Positions 1 to 6,974 of a stretch of 24,619 nucleotides of DNA are shown here, piece after piece. The notes below the pieces were generated by a model that worked only from the letters and a program-made list of their open reading frames with translations, did not search any database and had not been told where the DNA came from. Made by a program: the position numbers and the translations under genes. Each line of letters starts with the position of its first letter. The stretch's first letter is position 1. The stretch spans positions 1 to 24,619 of the forward strand of contig CBFHWU010000008.1 in assembly GCA_965659665.1 (NCBI GenBank), in the 5' to 3' direction. This DNA is from CBFHWU01 sp965659665 (GTDB lineage Bacteria > Bacteroidota > Bacteroidia > Flavobacteriales > Flavobacteriaceae).

Positions 1-1
1 C

Positions 2-556
2 ATTCCTAGTGGCGAAGACAATGTGTGTGATTGGACGGTTCAAGATTTTTCTGGACAAGTGATTCACACAGAAACAACAACTGGCGCTGCCTTTGAACAG
101 GGAAGAATCTTGTTCAACCACATGGTTCCAATCACTGACTCAATGGAGGTCAACTTAGTGATTACCAATGCCACAGAAGGCATTACCTGCTCCATTCAAG
201 ACACTTTATTTTGGGAAGAGATTGAGGTGCTACCAGGCAGTTTTATTGGCAATTGGGCCATTTTAAGCAATAACGGTGGAACACAAGACAGCATTGTAAG
301 TGGCGTTGATACCAAGAGCCTTCAATCTGAAATAACGCTCTACCCTTCTCCAGCAGCTGACTTTTTCTTTGTAAAAGGCATTCAAGGGCAACAAAACCTG
401 CGCATTTTAAATGCAAGCGGATTGGTTGTGATGGAAGAACAGATGGTTTCTGAACATCAAATGATTGATTCCAGTACTTTGCCAAAAGGGCTTTACATTG
501 TTGAAATAAGCACTGCACGCAGAAACAGACAGGCCTTTAAACTGCTAAAACAGTAA
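2..556 (+). CDS. T9SS type A sorting domain protein (5'-partial)
   Basis: The reading frame is open from the window edge with no stop upstream of the GTG at 23, so this is the C-terminal end of a larger secreted protein. The last ~75 residues form a type IX secretion sorting domain: a LYPSPAADFFFVKG start (the usual form is YPNPa.d.l.v), a central LRILNASGLVV strand, and a final LPKGLYIVEIS block followed by a basic QAFKLLKQ tail. In this family the domain directs export across the outer membrane and is removed as the protein is attached to the surface or released. The part before it (CDWTVQDFSG...) is beta-rich, with two cysteines, and resembles late ectodomain modules; its enzymatic role, if any, lies outside the window. 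It converges on the next gene with only 7 bases between the stops. Confidence 0.85.
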   Translation: MPSGEDNVCDWTVQDFSGQVIHTETTTGAAFEQGRILFNHMVPITDSMEVNLVITNATEGITCSIQDTLFWEEIEVLPGSFIGNWAILSNNGGTQDSIVSGVDTKSLQSEITLYPSPAADFFFVKGIQGQQNLRILNASGLVVMEEQMVSEHQMIDSSTLPKGLYIVEISTARRNRQAFKLLKQ

Positions 557-563
557 TGGGCGA

Positions 564-1562
564 CTAGTTTCCTTTTACGCGTTCCCACAAGTCTTTGAGC
601 AACTTTATGCCTTGTGTGCGGTCTTTGGGCACTTCTTCGAAAATGACATTGCCATTTCCATCTGGGATGATTTTGTACTTAAACACAAAGTCGGTAGAAG
701 TAGGATCTGCACTCATGGCGCCAAAACGTAAATCACTAAAGTAGAGCTGCCCCTCTTCTTGAGACACAATGTACCAGCCTTTAGAAATGTGAATCATACG
801 TTCTACGCGCTCTAGGTCTTTGATAGGATCCAGTAAATGGTGGTTTTTGGCGTAGGGCGTAAATGCAATGGGCTGGGTATCAAAGAAGGAATAATTTGCT
901 AAGAGGTAGATGCTATCTGCATCTACATTGGCACTCCACATGATGGTATTTAAAGGAGCTGGACGCGTTTCCATTTCTACATAATGCAGCTTTTGCTCTT
1001 CCAATGCCCCTTGAAAAGCTTGATAAGAAAAGAACTTCAGCACCAAGGTCAACATCAGGTAGCTTGAGCTCACCCACAGCCCTATTCTGTTGAAGGTTCT
1101 CCGCTTGGGGTTCATCTTCTTGCGTGACATTGCCAAGAGCAAGAACACCAAGAATGGCAGCGTGTACAAAGGGTCTATCACAAAAATGCTTTTGAAAGCC
1201 AAGCGAATGTCCAATGGCCAAAAGAGCTGTGTTCCCCAAGTGGTATGCGCATCAAGCAGCGGATGCGTGAAATAGGCCCAAAAGAAGAGCCACATCCACC
1301 CTTTGAAGTCTTTGTACTTTTCATATTGAATGACCAACCAAGCAGAAAGAGGCGCAAACAAGAACGAAAACACCACAGAATGTGTAAAACCGCGGTGCCA
1401 CTCCAATGCTTTGGTTGTATCTGTGAATTGGCGTGCCAAGACATCTAAATCGGGAATGGTTCCCGCTATGGCGCCATAGAGCATGGCCTTGTTGCCTATT
1501 TGTTTGCCCAGCACCACCTCGCCTACGGCTGCTCCAAGAATAATTTGTGTCAATGAATCCAT
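564..1562 (-). CDS. YdjM/DUF457-family membrane-bound metal-dependent hydrolase
   Basis: A 332-residue inner-membrane protein. It begins MDSLTQIILGAAVGE and has the family's hallmark acidic and histidine motifs: GTIPDLDVL (Asp38, Asp40), WHRGFTHS (His56, His61) and THPLLDAHTTWGT near residue 100. These residues are thought to bind metal at the membrane interface. Several hydrophobic segments lie at about 5-35, 60-80, 90-100, 130-145 and 160-180, and the C-terminal ~150 residues are soluble. The YdjM/YbcI family is usually annotated as membrane-bound metal-dependent hydrolases of unknown substrate, some linked to LexA-regulated genes. The ATG at 1562 gives the conserved N-terminus. Length matches family members with a C-terminal extension. 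No operon partner is evident on this strand. Confidence 0.85.
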   Translation of the reverse strand: MDSLTQIILGAAVGEVVLGKQIGNKAMLYGAIAGTIPDLDVLARQFTDTTKALEWHRGFTHSVVFSFLFAPLSAWLVIQYEKYKDFKGWMWLFFWAYFTHPLLDAHTTWGTQLFWPLDIRLAFKSIFVIDPLYTLPFLVFLLLAMSRKKMNPKRRTFNRIGLWVSSSYLMLTLVLKFFSYQAFQGALEEQKLHYVEMETRPAPLNTIMWSANVDADSIYLLANYSFFDTQPIAFTPYAKNHHLLDPIKDLERVERMIHISKGWYIVSQEEGQLYFSDLRFGAMSADPTSTDFVFKYKIIPDGNGNVIFEEVPKDRTQGIKLLKDLWERVKGN

Positions 1563-1654
1563 GAGTGTGCGAAATAAGTCAAGAATAGCTTCATATTGAA
1601 AAAGCAGTGATGAAAATCTAGGTGTATTGCCTCACGCATACAGCCAAATACAAA

Positions 1655-1699
1655 AAACCAAAGAGGCATAGATGAAAGGTCTATGAAACTCTTTGGTTT
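1655..1699. terminator. Long bidirectional intrinsic terminator
   Basis: A perfect 11-bp outer stem (AAACCAAAGAG at 1655-1665 with CTCTTTGGTTT at 1689-1699) continues, after a small internal bulge, into a 6-bp inner stem (CATAGA/TCTATG) with a 7-base loop. T-rich tracts flank it in both directions (ATTATTATTTTTTG on the plus strand; a run of six T on the minus strand). It follows the minus-strand gene ending at 1746, so it most likely terminates that pair. Confidence 0.85.
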
Positions 1700-1745
1700 A
1701 TTATTATTTTTTGTGAACAGAAATTACGCCAGCTAAATGGCATTC

Positions 1746-2039
1746 TTAGCTCTGAATAGCAGCATACTCCCAGCTGTCTCCGACTTGTACAATTGGAAAG
1801 GTAAAGTCAATCAGCACATTTTCTGTGACTTTTATGGGGCTCTTGCTATACCTTTTTAAAAAAGCGAAATGCATGGATAGAATATACAAGCCTTGTCGAT
1901 GTACTCCAAAAAAACCCTTCTTTTGAGACCTATTGTAGCTTGCTATCAGTTCGGCATGACTTTTATCTCTCCATTCCTCTACATATTCTGTTATAATTTC
2001 ACGATCCCCTTCTCTTGAAATGTATAAATGGCTTAGCAT
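1746..2039 (-). CDS. Hypothetical protein, downstream member of a coupled pair
   Basis: A 97-residue soluble protein I cannot assign to a family. It contains an acidic helical start (GDREIITEYVEEWRDKSHAEL), a central SQKKGFFGVHRQGLYILSMHFAFLKRY segment and a C-terminal beta-like IDFTFPIVQVGDSWEY. No signal peptide or membrane segment is visible. Its ATG lies inside the stop region of the upstream gene (7-nt overlap, ATGCTAA), which suggests translational coupling. Alternatively the two frames could be one ~220-residue gene split by a frameshift near 2036. Small soluble pairs like this are common among immunity proteins or decayed toxin loci, but nothing here proves that. A strong terminator follows at 1655-1699. 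Confidence 0.55.
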   Translation of the reverse strand: MLSHLYISREGDREIITEYVEEWRDKSHAELIASYNRSQKKGFFGVHRQGLYILSMHFAFLKRYSKSPIKVTENVLIDFTFPIVQVGDSWEYAAIQS

Positions 2040-2413
2040 AGCGCTACCTCCATTTCTTTTTCAAATGCTGGTAAAAGCAATAACACCGGATAACTGCTGA
2101 GCACAGTAAATCTCGTGTTTGGTGAATGACATCTTGTTCTCGACTTCAATTCTAGATCATTGCTTAACCCAAACAGATAGGCATTCGGTATACCATCTAA
2201 TACCAACGTGTTTTGCAGGTATGAATGGCATTTAATGATGAGCAAACCTGCGCCCTCTCTCAACACATCAGGACAATACACAAGGCCTTTGTCATCAAAA
2301 AGTGGTTTGATGAAACCGTTCCATGGAGTCAAACGACTCTGTTCTCTTTTCCAGTGGTAAAACCACTCTTGCAGCTGCTCTTGCGAGAGCTGACTCATTT
2401 GATTTTTGTTCAT
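2033..2413 (-). CDS. Hypothetical protein, upstream member of a coupled pair
   Basis: A 126-residue soluble protein of unknown family. The N-terminus is helical and polar (MNKNQMSQLSQEQLQEWFYHWKREQ), followed by a mixed region with WNGFIKPLFDDKGLVYCPDVL and a hydrophobic C-terminal end (RFTVLSSYPVLLLLPAFEKEMEVALC). No signal peptide or clear catalytic motif is visible. The ATG at 2413 has no strong ribosome-binding site, normal for Bacteroidota. Its stop overlaps the start of the downstream gene by 7 nt. The two genes are probably co-transcribed leftward and end at the hairpin at 1655-1699. A frameshifted single gene is the main alternative. Confidence 0.5.
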   Translation of the reverse strand: MNKNQMSQLSQEQLQEWFYHWKREQSRLTPWNGFIKPLFDDKGLVYCPDVLREGAGLLIIKCHSYLQNTLVLDGIPNAYLFGLSNDLELKSRTRCHSPNTRFTVLSSYPVLLLLPAFEKEMEVALC

Positions 2414-3085
2414 TACAACACATTTTAAATTGGTTAAAATGCATCAGACAACTACTCATTTGGGTTCCCTTTTTGTTTTTGGACGGGCGCCCCACATTGT
2501 AACTTGACCACCGTGCCCCAGGAGAGATCGGTTGGTACTCCAAAATGCTGGAGTTCTTAATGCGCAGCGAAAGTACTACTTTTTGATAAGAACTTTTAAC
2601 GGCCATTTAAGCTGCTGTCATCAGGTCAAACAGTATTTTACCTTTGGAAACCTGATAAAACTGCGCATTAGCCAAGCCACAAAACAGCCTTCTCCCCTTT
2701 TCTTTTCATCCCAAAAAACCTAGTTTTGAGAACATGACATGTTCACTACCAATTCCTCGAAGGCAAATACCATTCTTTACGCCCAAGCAGCAGCTAGTTT
2801 TTACGCAACACAATCAATTTTTAAATTTTATATGCGATGAGGGAATAGCGTGAAATACGCTTATTTTAGATGCATTCAGTGAATGATTACACTTGTTGTT
2901 CTTCATGCAAAAAAGAAAAAACTGAACTTTGAATGTTAATCGAATTGATATAACATGAAACCAAACTGACAGACTAGATAATTTGAATGCCCCCACTCTG
3001 CATTTTTTAAAATTTCTCTACCAACCCACATCCCAAACTTTACAAAAGAGCCAAATCTCCTTCGTGCTGCAACATTTATGTTTTA
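2414..3085. other. Gene-poor stretch before the AbiE locus
   Basis: About 670 bases with no convincing gene. The short minus-strand frames around 2295-2606 and 2814-2996 have low-complexity, cysteine- and phenylalanine-rich translations with no recognisable domain. A 15-bp palindrome with one spacer base (GAACATG A CATGTTC) lies at 2730-2744. The segment is AT-rich and looks like decayed sequence left of an acquired defence module. Confidence 0.5.
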
Positions 3086-3112
3086 TATCATAATAGTCAG
3101 GTTAAAGCTGAC
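3086..3112. promoter_or_regulatory. Candidate AbiEi operator, distal copy
   Basis: TATCAT, three variable bases, then AGTCAGGTTAAAGCTGAC. The core GTCAGGTTAAAGCTGAC (3096-3112) is an inverted repeat with 5-bp arms GTCAG/CTGAC around an AT-rich centre. The same 18-base block recurs 66 bp downstream. AbiEi antitoxins of other AbiE systems repress their own operon by binding paired inverted repeats, so this is the likely distal operator. Confidence 0.65.
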
Positions 3113-3151
3113 CTTATTACTACAAATAATAAATAGTAAAACTATCTTTCG

Positions 3152-3178
3152 TATCATTGCAGTCAGGTTAAAGCTGAC
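3152..3178. promoter_or_regulatory. Candidate AbiEi operator, proximal copy
   Basis: Second copy of TATCAT-NNN-AGTCAGGTTAAAGCTGAC; the core at 3162-3178 ends 9 bases before the abiEi ATG. Its position next to the start codon would let a bound repressor block transcription or translation initiation. Between the copies, TATCTTTC (3143-3150) is a near match to the Bacteroidota -7 element TAnnTTTG, placing a possible promoter between the two operators. Confidence 0.65.
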
Positions 3179-3187
3179 TTACAAACT

Positions 3188-4009
3188 ATGAAACATAAGT
3201 TCATATCTACACAATCAAATGAGATTCTGACTTTCTTCAATCAAATGGATAAGAACTGTTTTGATTATTCTGATGCCATGACAGCTTTGCCTAATTCCAA
3301 TGAGAGTGCTTTAAAAGAACTTCTTAGTGACATGGTAAAAAGAGGCCTTCTGATGCGCTTAAAAAAAGGATTGTATTACATCATACCTTATGAGCAAGAG
3401 GCAGAAACTTTTATGCCTGACTGGCATCTAATCGCAGAGCATTTAACAAAAGGAACTAAGCATTACATCGGCTACTACTCTGCATTACAAATCCATAACC
3501 TGATAACTCAACCATCTTTAAAGGAACAGATTGTAGTTGCAACGCAGATCAGACCGTCAACCCTGAAGATTAAGAACACATCTTTTCAATTCATTTACCA
3601 TAATGAGAAACACTTTTTTGGTTCTAAGAAAATATGGATTGATAGTTTCAACAAAGTTGAATGCTCTGATATTGAAAAGACATTTGTCGATTGTCTATTT
3701 AAGCCTGATTATGCAGGAGGTATTGTTGAAGTTGCTAGAGCAATATATACATCGAGGGAAAAAATAAAATTCGACAAGCTACTTGAATATACTCAGCGTT
3801 TTAAATCACAAGCAGTGATTAAACGGTTAGGATTCCTTCTTGAAACCCTCGAAATAGAAACGGGTATCACCAAGAAATTACAGAAAGCGAAAACAGCTTC
3901 TTATGTTCTGTTAGATACTGAATTACCGAAATCGGGCAAGATGATAAGCCGATGGAGCATTCAGCAGAATTTAGAAACGGAAACCATTAAATCTGCCATC
4001 TACACATGA
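3188..4009 (+). CDS. abiEi: AbiEi antitoxin / transcriptional autorepressor (type IV TA)
   Basis: A 273-residue protein with the AbiEi architecture. An N-terminal winged-helix segment (about residues 10-65) includes NSNESALKELLSDMVKRGLLMRLKKGLYYIIP, the recognition-helix-plus-wing pattern of the family. A C-terminal AbiEi domain follows, with HYIGYYSALQIHNL and later EKTFVDCLFKPDYAGGI. In known AbiE systems this protein neutralises the AbiEii nucleotidyltransferase without stable binding and represses its own operon. The paired inverted repeats just upstream fit that role. Its TGA overlaps the abiEii ATG by 4 nt (ATGA), so the genes are translationally coupled. The start at 3188 follows the proximal operator closely. 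Family and partner are both clear; antitoxin activity is inferred from the family. Confidence 0.9.
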   Translation: MKHKFISTQSNEILTFFNQMDKNCFDYSDAMTALPNSNESALKELLSDMVKRGLLMRLKKGLYYIIPYEQEAETFMPDWHLIAEHLTKGTKHYIGYYSALQIHNLITQPSLKEQIVVATQIRPSTLKIKNTSFQFIYHNEKHFFGSKKIWIDSFNKVECSDIEKTFVDCLFKPDYAGGIVEVARAIYTSREKIKFDKLLEYTQRFKSQAVIKRLGFLLETLEIETGITKKLQKAKTASYVLLDTELPKSGKMISRWSIQQNLETETIKSAIYT

Positions 4010-4833
4010 TTAAGCCAGGAGAAATACAAAACAAAGCACGAGAAGTTGGCGTGCGGGATCAGCAGATTGAGAAAGACTATATCCTTTCTTGGCTTCTGCA
4101 AGGCGTTGCTCAACATGAACAGATTGCAACAACTATAGTTTTCAAGGGAGGAACCGTATTGAAGAAGGTCTATTTTGAGGATTATCGATTTTCGGAAGAC
4201 CTTGATTTCACTTTGCTCGATCATGATGCTTCGGCAAGCTCGGTACAAGTAACGAATGAGCAAATCTTTGAATGGTTCAATGAAGTGTTCGAATACATAA
4301 GAGATGAAGCCAATATACCTCTTGAGATCATCGAAAACAACGAACATGAAGATGGCGGCATCAACTTCTACATCAGTTATGTCGGTCCTCTTGGAGGAAT
4401 AGGTGCTAACAAACGGGTTAAAGTTGATATTTCAAGAAGCGAGCAATTACAATTTGAACCTGTGATGCAAGGCACTTTTTTGGGTTACTCCGATCAAGAA
4501 GAACACCAATTGCTCTGCTATTCTCTTGAAGAAGTCTTAGTCGAAAAATTGCGTTCAGTAATGCAGCGAATGCAAGCACGAGATTTCTACGACATCTGGT
4601 ACTTATTGGAGATACATGAAATGGATGTTGCTTTTTACTCCATAGAATTCAGAGCAAAATGTGAAAGCAAAGAAATTAATCCCACAGATTTTCATAAAAA
4701 ACTTGAACAACGATTACCACAATATAAAGGTCGATGGCAAGCGTCCATGGCAGACCAAATACAAGATTTGCCGAACTTTGACCAAGTAGAAAGAGAAGTT
4801 ATGCGACACGTAAAGAAACTGGAACTAGCATGA
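4006..4833 (+). CDS. abiEii: AbiEii nucleotidyltransferase toxin (type IV TA)
   Basis: A 275-residue AbiEii/AbiGii-type nucleotidyltransferase. The DNA-polymerase-beta-like motif is intact: KGGTVLKK (Gly48-Gly49) then RFSEDLDF (Asp65 and Asp67 of the DxD pair). A further acidic strand VKVDIS may supply the third carboxylate. The C-terminal helical block EEVLVEKLRSVMQRMQARDFYDIW carries the conserved Lys/Arg and the RDxYD element of the family. The upstream EKDYILSWLL is also typical. Characterised relatives transfer nucleotides to RNA (tRNA in MenT-type enzymes) and arrest growth, for example during phage infection. All visible catalytic residues are present, so this copy looks functional. 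Its stop overlaps the next gene's ATG by 4 nt. Confidence 0.9.
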   Translation: MIKPGEIQNKAREVGVRDQQIEKDYILSWLLQGVAQHEQIATTIVFKGGTVLKKVYFEDYRFSEDLDFTLLDHDASASSVQVTNEQIFEWFNEVFEYIRDEANIPLEIIENNEHEDGGINFYISYVGPLGGIGANKRVKVDISRSEQLQFEPVMQGTFLGYSDQEEHQLLCYSLEEVLVEKLRSVMQRMQARDFYDIWYLLEIHEMDVAFYSIEFRAKCESKEINPTDFHKKLEQRLPQYKGRWQASMADQIQDLPNFDQVEREVMRHVKKLELA

Positions 4834-5476
4834 ACATCGCCCAAATAGAAAAGAACTTGCAAAAGCTGATGAAGACCTTCAATAAGGAAAGCTTCATCTA
4901 TGAATTGCTTTTAGCTTATGGCTCGCCTGAGGCTTCCATCACTCGCTTGCAAAAAGGAAACTTGAATCTTTCGAAAAATGATGGTGAAATCATCTGGAAA
5001 AGAAACTCTTTTTCAAGGAGGAATACAAAGAAGACCTACACATTACTATTTCGGAAATTGCAAAAAGCATCAAGCACAATGAACGTTTTGTGACTGTGAC
5101 AGATTATAAGCTTTTGCTTGCCATCGACACCAAAACGGATGACAAACTAGACATAGAGCTAAAGGACTTACCAAAACACTATGACTTCTTCTTGCCTTGG
5201 GTGGGCATGGAGAAAGCCACACATGCCAATGAGAATCCGGCTGATGTAAAAGCGGGCGAAAAAATGGCCAAGCTTTTTGATGAAATCAAAAAAGACAATC
5301 CGGATGACTCTCGTGAGTTTATACATGGCCTGAATGTTTTTCTATCTCGATTGTTGTTTTGCTTTTTTGCAGAAGACACCAAAATATTTAAAGACGCTCA
5401 GTTCACAAACGCAATCACTTCTTTTACTTCTAATTACCATATCAAACCTTTGTTATACTCAAAAAAATGTTTTTGA
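4830..5476 (+). pseudogene. Truncated, frameshifted MmeI/YeeA-like DNA methyltransferase N-terminus
   Basis: The frame opens at an ATGA overlap with abiEii as MNIAQIEKNLQKLMKTFNKE, the start of large class I DNA methyltransferases of the MmeI/Eco57I/YeeA type. Homology leaves this frame around 4998-5013, beside a short A-run, and continues in another frame as KLFFKEEYKEDLHITISEIA through FVTVTDYKLLL, PKHYDFFLPWVGMEKA and GLNVFLSRLLFCFFAEDTKIF. The last block is the hallmark of the MmeI N-terminal region. A single missing base explains the shift. Similarity stops near 5430, after NAITSFTS; the SAM-binding and NPPY motifs are absent. Family members are typically about 900 residues, so only about the first 200 codons remain. 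It cannot methylate DNA as it stands. Confidence 0.8.
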
Positions 5477-5591
5477 AAATTTACCATTTTGGATTGGTGA
5501 TAAAGTTGATGTGATGAGGAGGCAAAAGCTACAAAACTCAGGGTTTTAATAAAAAAAATGTTTGGGGATGTATCCCTAAAATCGCTTAACC

Positions 5592-5657
5592 ATGATCGAT
5601 ATTATTATAGGTATTTTTTGTGTGTGGCTGTTCTACAAAGCAGTTACCGACATCTAG
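5592..5657 (+). CDS. Possible 21-residue membrane micropeptide
   Basis: A short frame, MIDIIIGIFCVWLFYKAVTDI, mostly one hydrophobic helix. It follows the broken methyltransferase and precedes another small membrane ORF. The coding call rests only on composition and position, and could be chance in AT-rich DNA. Confidence 0.2.
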   Translation: MIDIIIGIFCVWLFYKAVTDI

Positions 5658-5712
5658 GAGGGGTTTACTTTCCGTTTTTTTTTTATATTTGAGTACCTCA
5701 AAACGCCTACTT

Positions 5713-5811
5713 ATGAAAATTCTTTTTTTTATTGCTGCTTCTGTCGTTGGATTCCTCTTTACTAATTGTATTAGGAAGGGCGTTTGGAAATACTTTTTAC
5801 GATTAAAATAG
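5713..5811 (+). CDS. Small membrane protein (32 aa)
   Basis: A 32-codon frame starting MKILFFIAASVVGFLFTN: a lysine, then a ~16-residue hydrophobic stretch, then the basic tail RKGVWKYFLRLK. The pattern is that of a single-span membrane or signal-anchor peptide. It ends 7 bases before the next ATG, so co-expression is possible. No family assignment can be made. It may instead be the remnant of a longer gene, since the neighbourhood is full of truncated frames. Confidence 0.35.
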   Translation: MKILFFIAASVVGFLFTNCIRKGVWKYFLRLK

Positions 5812-5818
5812 TTTCTCC

Positions 5819-6103
5819 ATGAAAAAACAAGTCTCAATATTATTTATTACAACATTTACTTTATCACAACACACTTCAGGATTATATGAGTTGATTAAAA
5901 ATTGGAAGAACATTAAGACTGAGAATTACTTAGCTAAGAAAATGTGGTTATGCCCTATGTGGAGCAAAGATGTAATGTATGCGGCTAAAAAGAAAGCAAG
6001 TATTTTTTTGATTTTTACAGTTAATAAAAGTTCAACAATACATGCTGATTGGGGAAGTATTGTTGAACAAAAACAAAAACATAACGAAAATAAACACCCC
6101 TAA
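5819..6103 (+). CDS. Hypothetical protein ending in the left 24-bp repeat
   Basis: A 94-residue frame with a signal-like start (MKKQVSILFITTFTLSQ), then a polar helical stretch with KNWKNIKTENYLAKKMW and LCPMWSKDVMYA. I recognise no family. Its last ~20 residues (ADWGSIVEQKQKHNENKHP) are encoded by the left copy of a 24-bp direct repeat and the sequence after it. The same ADWGSIV segment occurs, in frame after a different N-terminal part, at the right copy (8097-8120). The ORF is therefore probably a recombination product whose tail came from another small gene. The stop lies within a small inverted repeat, ACCCCT-AA-AGGGGT (6096-6109). Confidence 0.45.
   Translation: MKKQVSILFITTFTLSQHTSGLYELIKNWKNIKTENYLAKKMWLCPMWSKDVMYAAKKKASIFLIFTVNKSSTIHADWGSIVEQKQKHNENKHP
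6042..6065 (+). repeat. 24-bp direct repeat, left copy
   Basis: This exact 24-base sequence, beginning ATGCTGATTGGGG and ending TATTGTTG, recurs at 8097-8120 in the same orientation, 2055 bp downstream. The two copies enclose the cassette-like unit. Both are read as ADWGSIV in the local frame. Confidence 0.9.
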
Positions 6104-6121
6104 AGGGGTATATACACACTA

Positions 6122-6128
6122 GTTAGGT
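6122..6128 (+). other. Candidate cassette left boundary (R'-like GTTAGGT)
   Basis: GTTAGGT fits the integron recombination-site consensus GTTRRRY (R' box), with the expected cut after the G. Its complement, ACCTAAC, begins the attC-like structure at 7889. No R'' partner was found within 150 bases upstream, so this edge is supported mainly by its match to the right-hand site. Confidence 0.45.
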
Positions 6129-6141
6129 GCAAGCAAGACCA

Positions 6142-6924
6142 ATGCAAACTAAAGAACTAAACATAGAAACTGAATTTGTAACCTTTCAAGGACAACTTGA
6201 ATCATACTTATATCGACTTTCTGCGAGCAGAGAAGATGCAAAAGATTTACTACACGACACATATCTAAAAGTAAAACAGAAGATAGACACTTTTCAAGGA
6301 AATAGTTCTTTCAAAACTTGGGTGTTTGCTATTGCCACCAATTTGGCAAAAGACAATCAACGAGTAAAAAACAGATGGAAACTTGAAGTGCAAGACGAGT
6401 GCAAAGATGCTTCCCTTTCTACACCCAAATATCAACAAAAAATAATTGGTGCATTTGAAAATCAAACCGAACAACAGTTTGAAATAGCAGAACATATTAA
6501 TTATTGCTTTACCTGTATAGCCAAGAACCTAAATTTGGAACAGCAAATTGCTGTGATATTAAAGGAGTTTTACCATTTCAAAAGAATGGAGATAGCTAAA
6601 ATTTTAAATAAAACAGAAGGAGTAGTAAAACACTTATTATTTGAGGGGCGTAAAGAGCTACAAACACGATACGAAAAAAGATGTGCCTTGATCAATAAAA
6701 AAGGTGTGTGCTACCAATGTGCCGAACTGAATGACTTTCTTCAAGAAAAACCAAATTCAGAAGAAAAAATAATTAAACTGGGCTTGAGTAAAACCAAAGA
6801 TTCAGAAAGTAACCTTGATATCCGATTTGCTCTCATAAACAAAATAAATCCGCTCAATAGCAAAGCTTCTAATTTAGAAGATGCCATACTGCAAATACTT
6901 CGAGAAGTGATAGACGACAAATAA
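6142..6924 (+). CDS. ECF-type RNA polymerase sigma factor with CxxC C-terminal extension
   Basis: About 260 residues. Sigma region 2 is clear near the N-terminus (YLYRLSASREDAKDLLHDTYLKV, then STFKTWVF-like SSFKTWVFAIATNLAKD). Sigma region 4 is at about 120-175 (NLNLEQQIAVILKEFYHFKRMEIAKILNKTEGVVKHLL), a helix-turn-helix that reads the -35 element. It has an ~85-residue C-terminal extension containing a CxxC motif (KGVCYQCAELNDFL), a possible metal or redox sensor. I prefer the ATG at 6142 over a GTG at 6127, because the GTG overlaps the candidate cassette boundary. It is followed after 50 bases by the hydrolase gene. No cognate anti-sigma factor is adjacent; control may lie in the extension. 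Its regulon is unknown. Confidence 0.85.
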   Translation: MQTKELNIETEFVTFQGQLESYLYRLSASREDAKDLLHDTYLKVKQKIDTFQGNSSFKTWVFAIATNLAKDNQRVKNRWKLEVQDECKDASLSTPKYQQKIIGAFENQTEQQFEIAEHINYCFTCIAKNLNLEQQIAVILKEFYHFKRMEIAKILNKTEGVVKHLLFEGRKELQTRYEKRCALINKKGVCYQCAELNDFLQEKPNSEEKIIKLGLSKTKDSESNLDIRFALINKINPLNSKASNLEDAILQILREVIDDK

Positions 6925-6974
6925 TATGCTCGACCGTTTTAGTTTGCTTGAACGTCTAAAGATTAAACAGCAAA

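Noticed and set aside
913..1448. Several frames overlapping the DUF457 gene on both strands
   Set aside because: They lie fully inside a well-supported gene and have no domains of their own.
2814..2996. 60-codon minus-strand frame left of the AbiE locus
   Set aside because: Cys/Phe/Ser-rich translation without a domain, in AT-rich DNA; it looks like a chance frame.
3086..3178. Repeats upstream of abiEi as a CRISPR-like array
   Set aside because: Only two copies exist, the core is an inverted repeat, and position at the promoter fits operators far better.
5586..5837. 83-codon minus-strand frame opposite the small membrane ORFs
   Set aside because: Basic, low-complexity translation with no family. 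The plus-strand frames with signal-like starts explain the region slightly better.
6096..6109. ACCCCT-AA-AGGGGT as a terminator
   Set aside because: The perfect 6-bp arms are separated by only two bases and no T-tract follows, so a stable terminator hairpin is doubtful.
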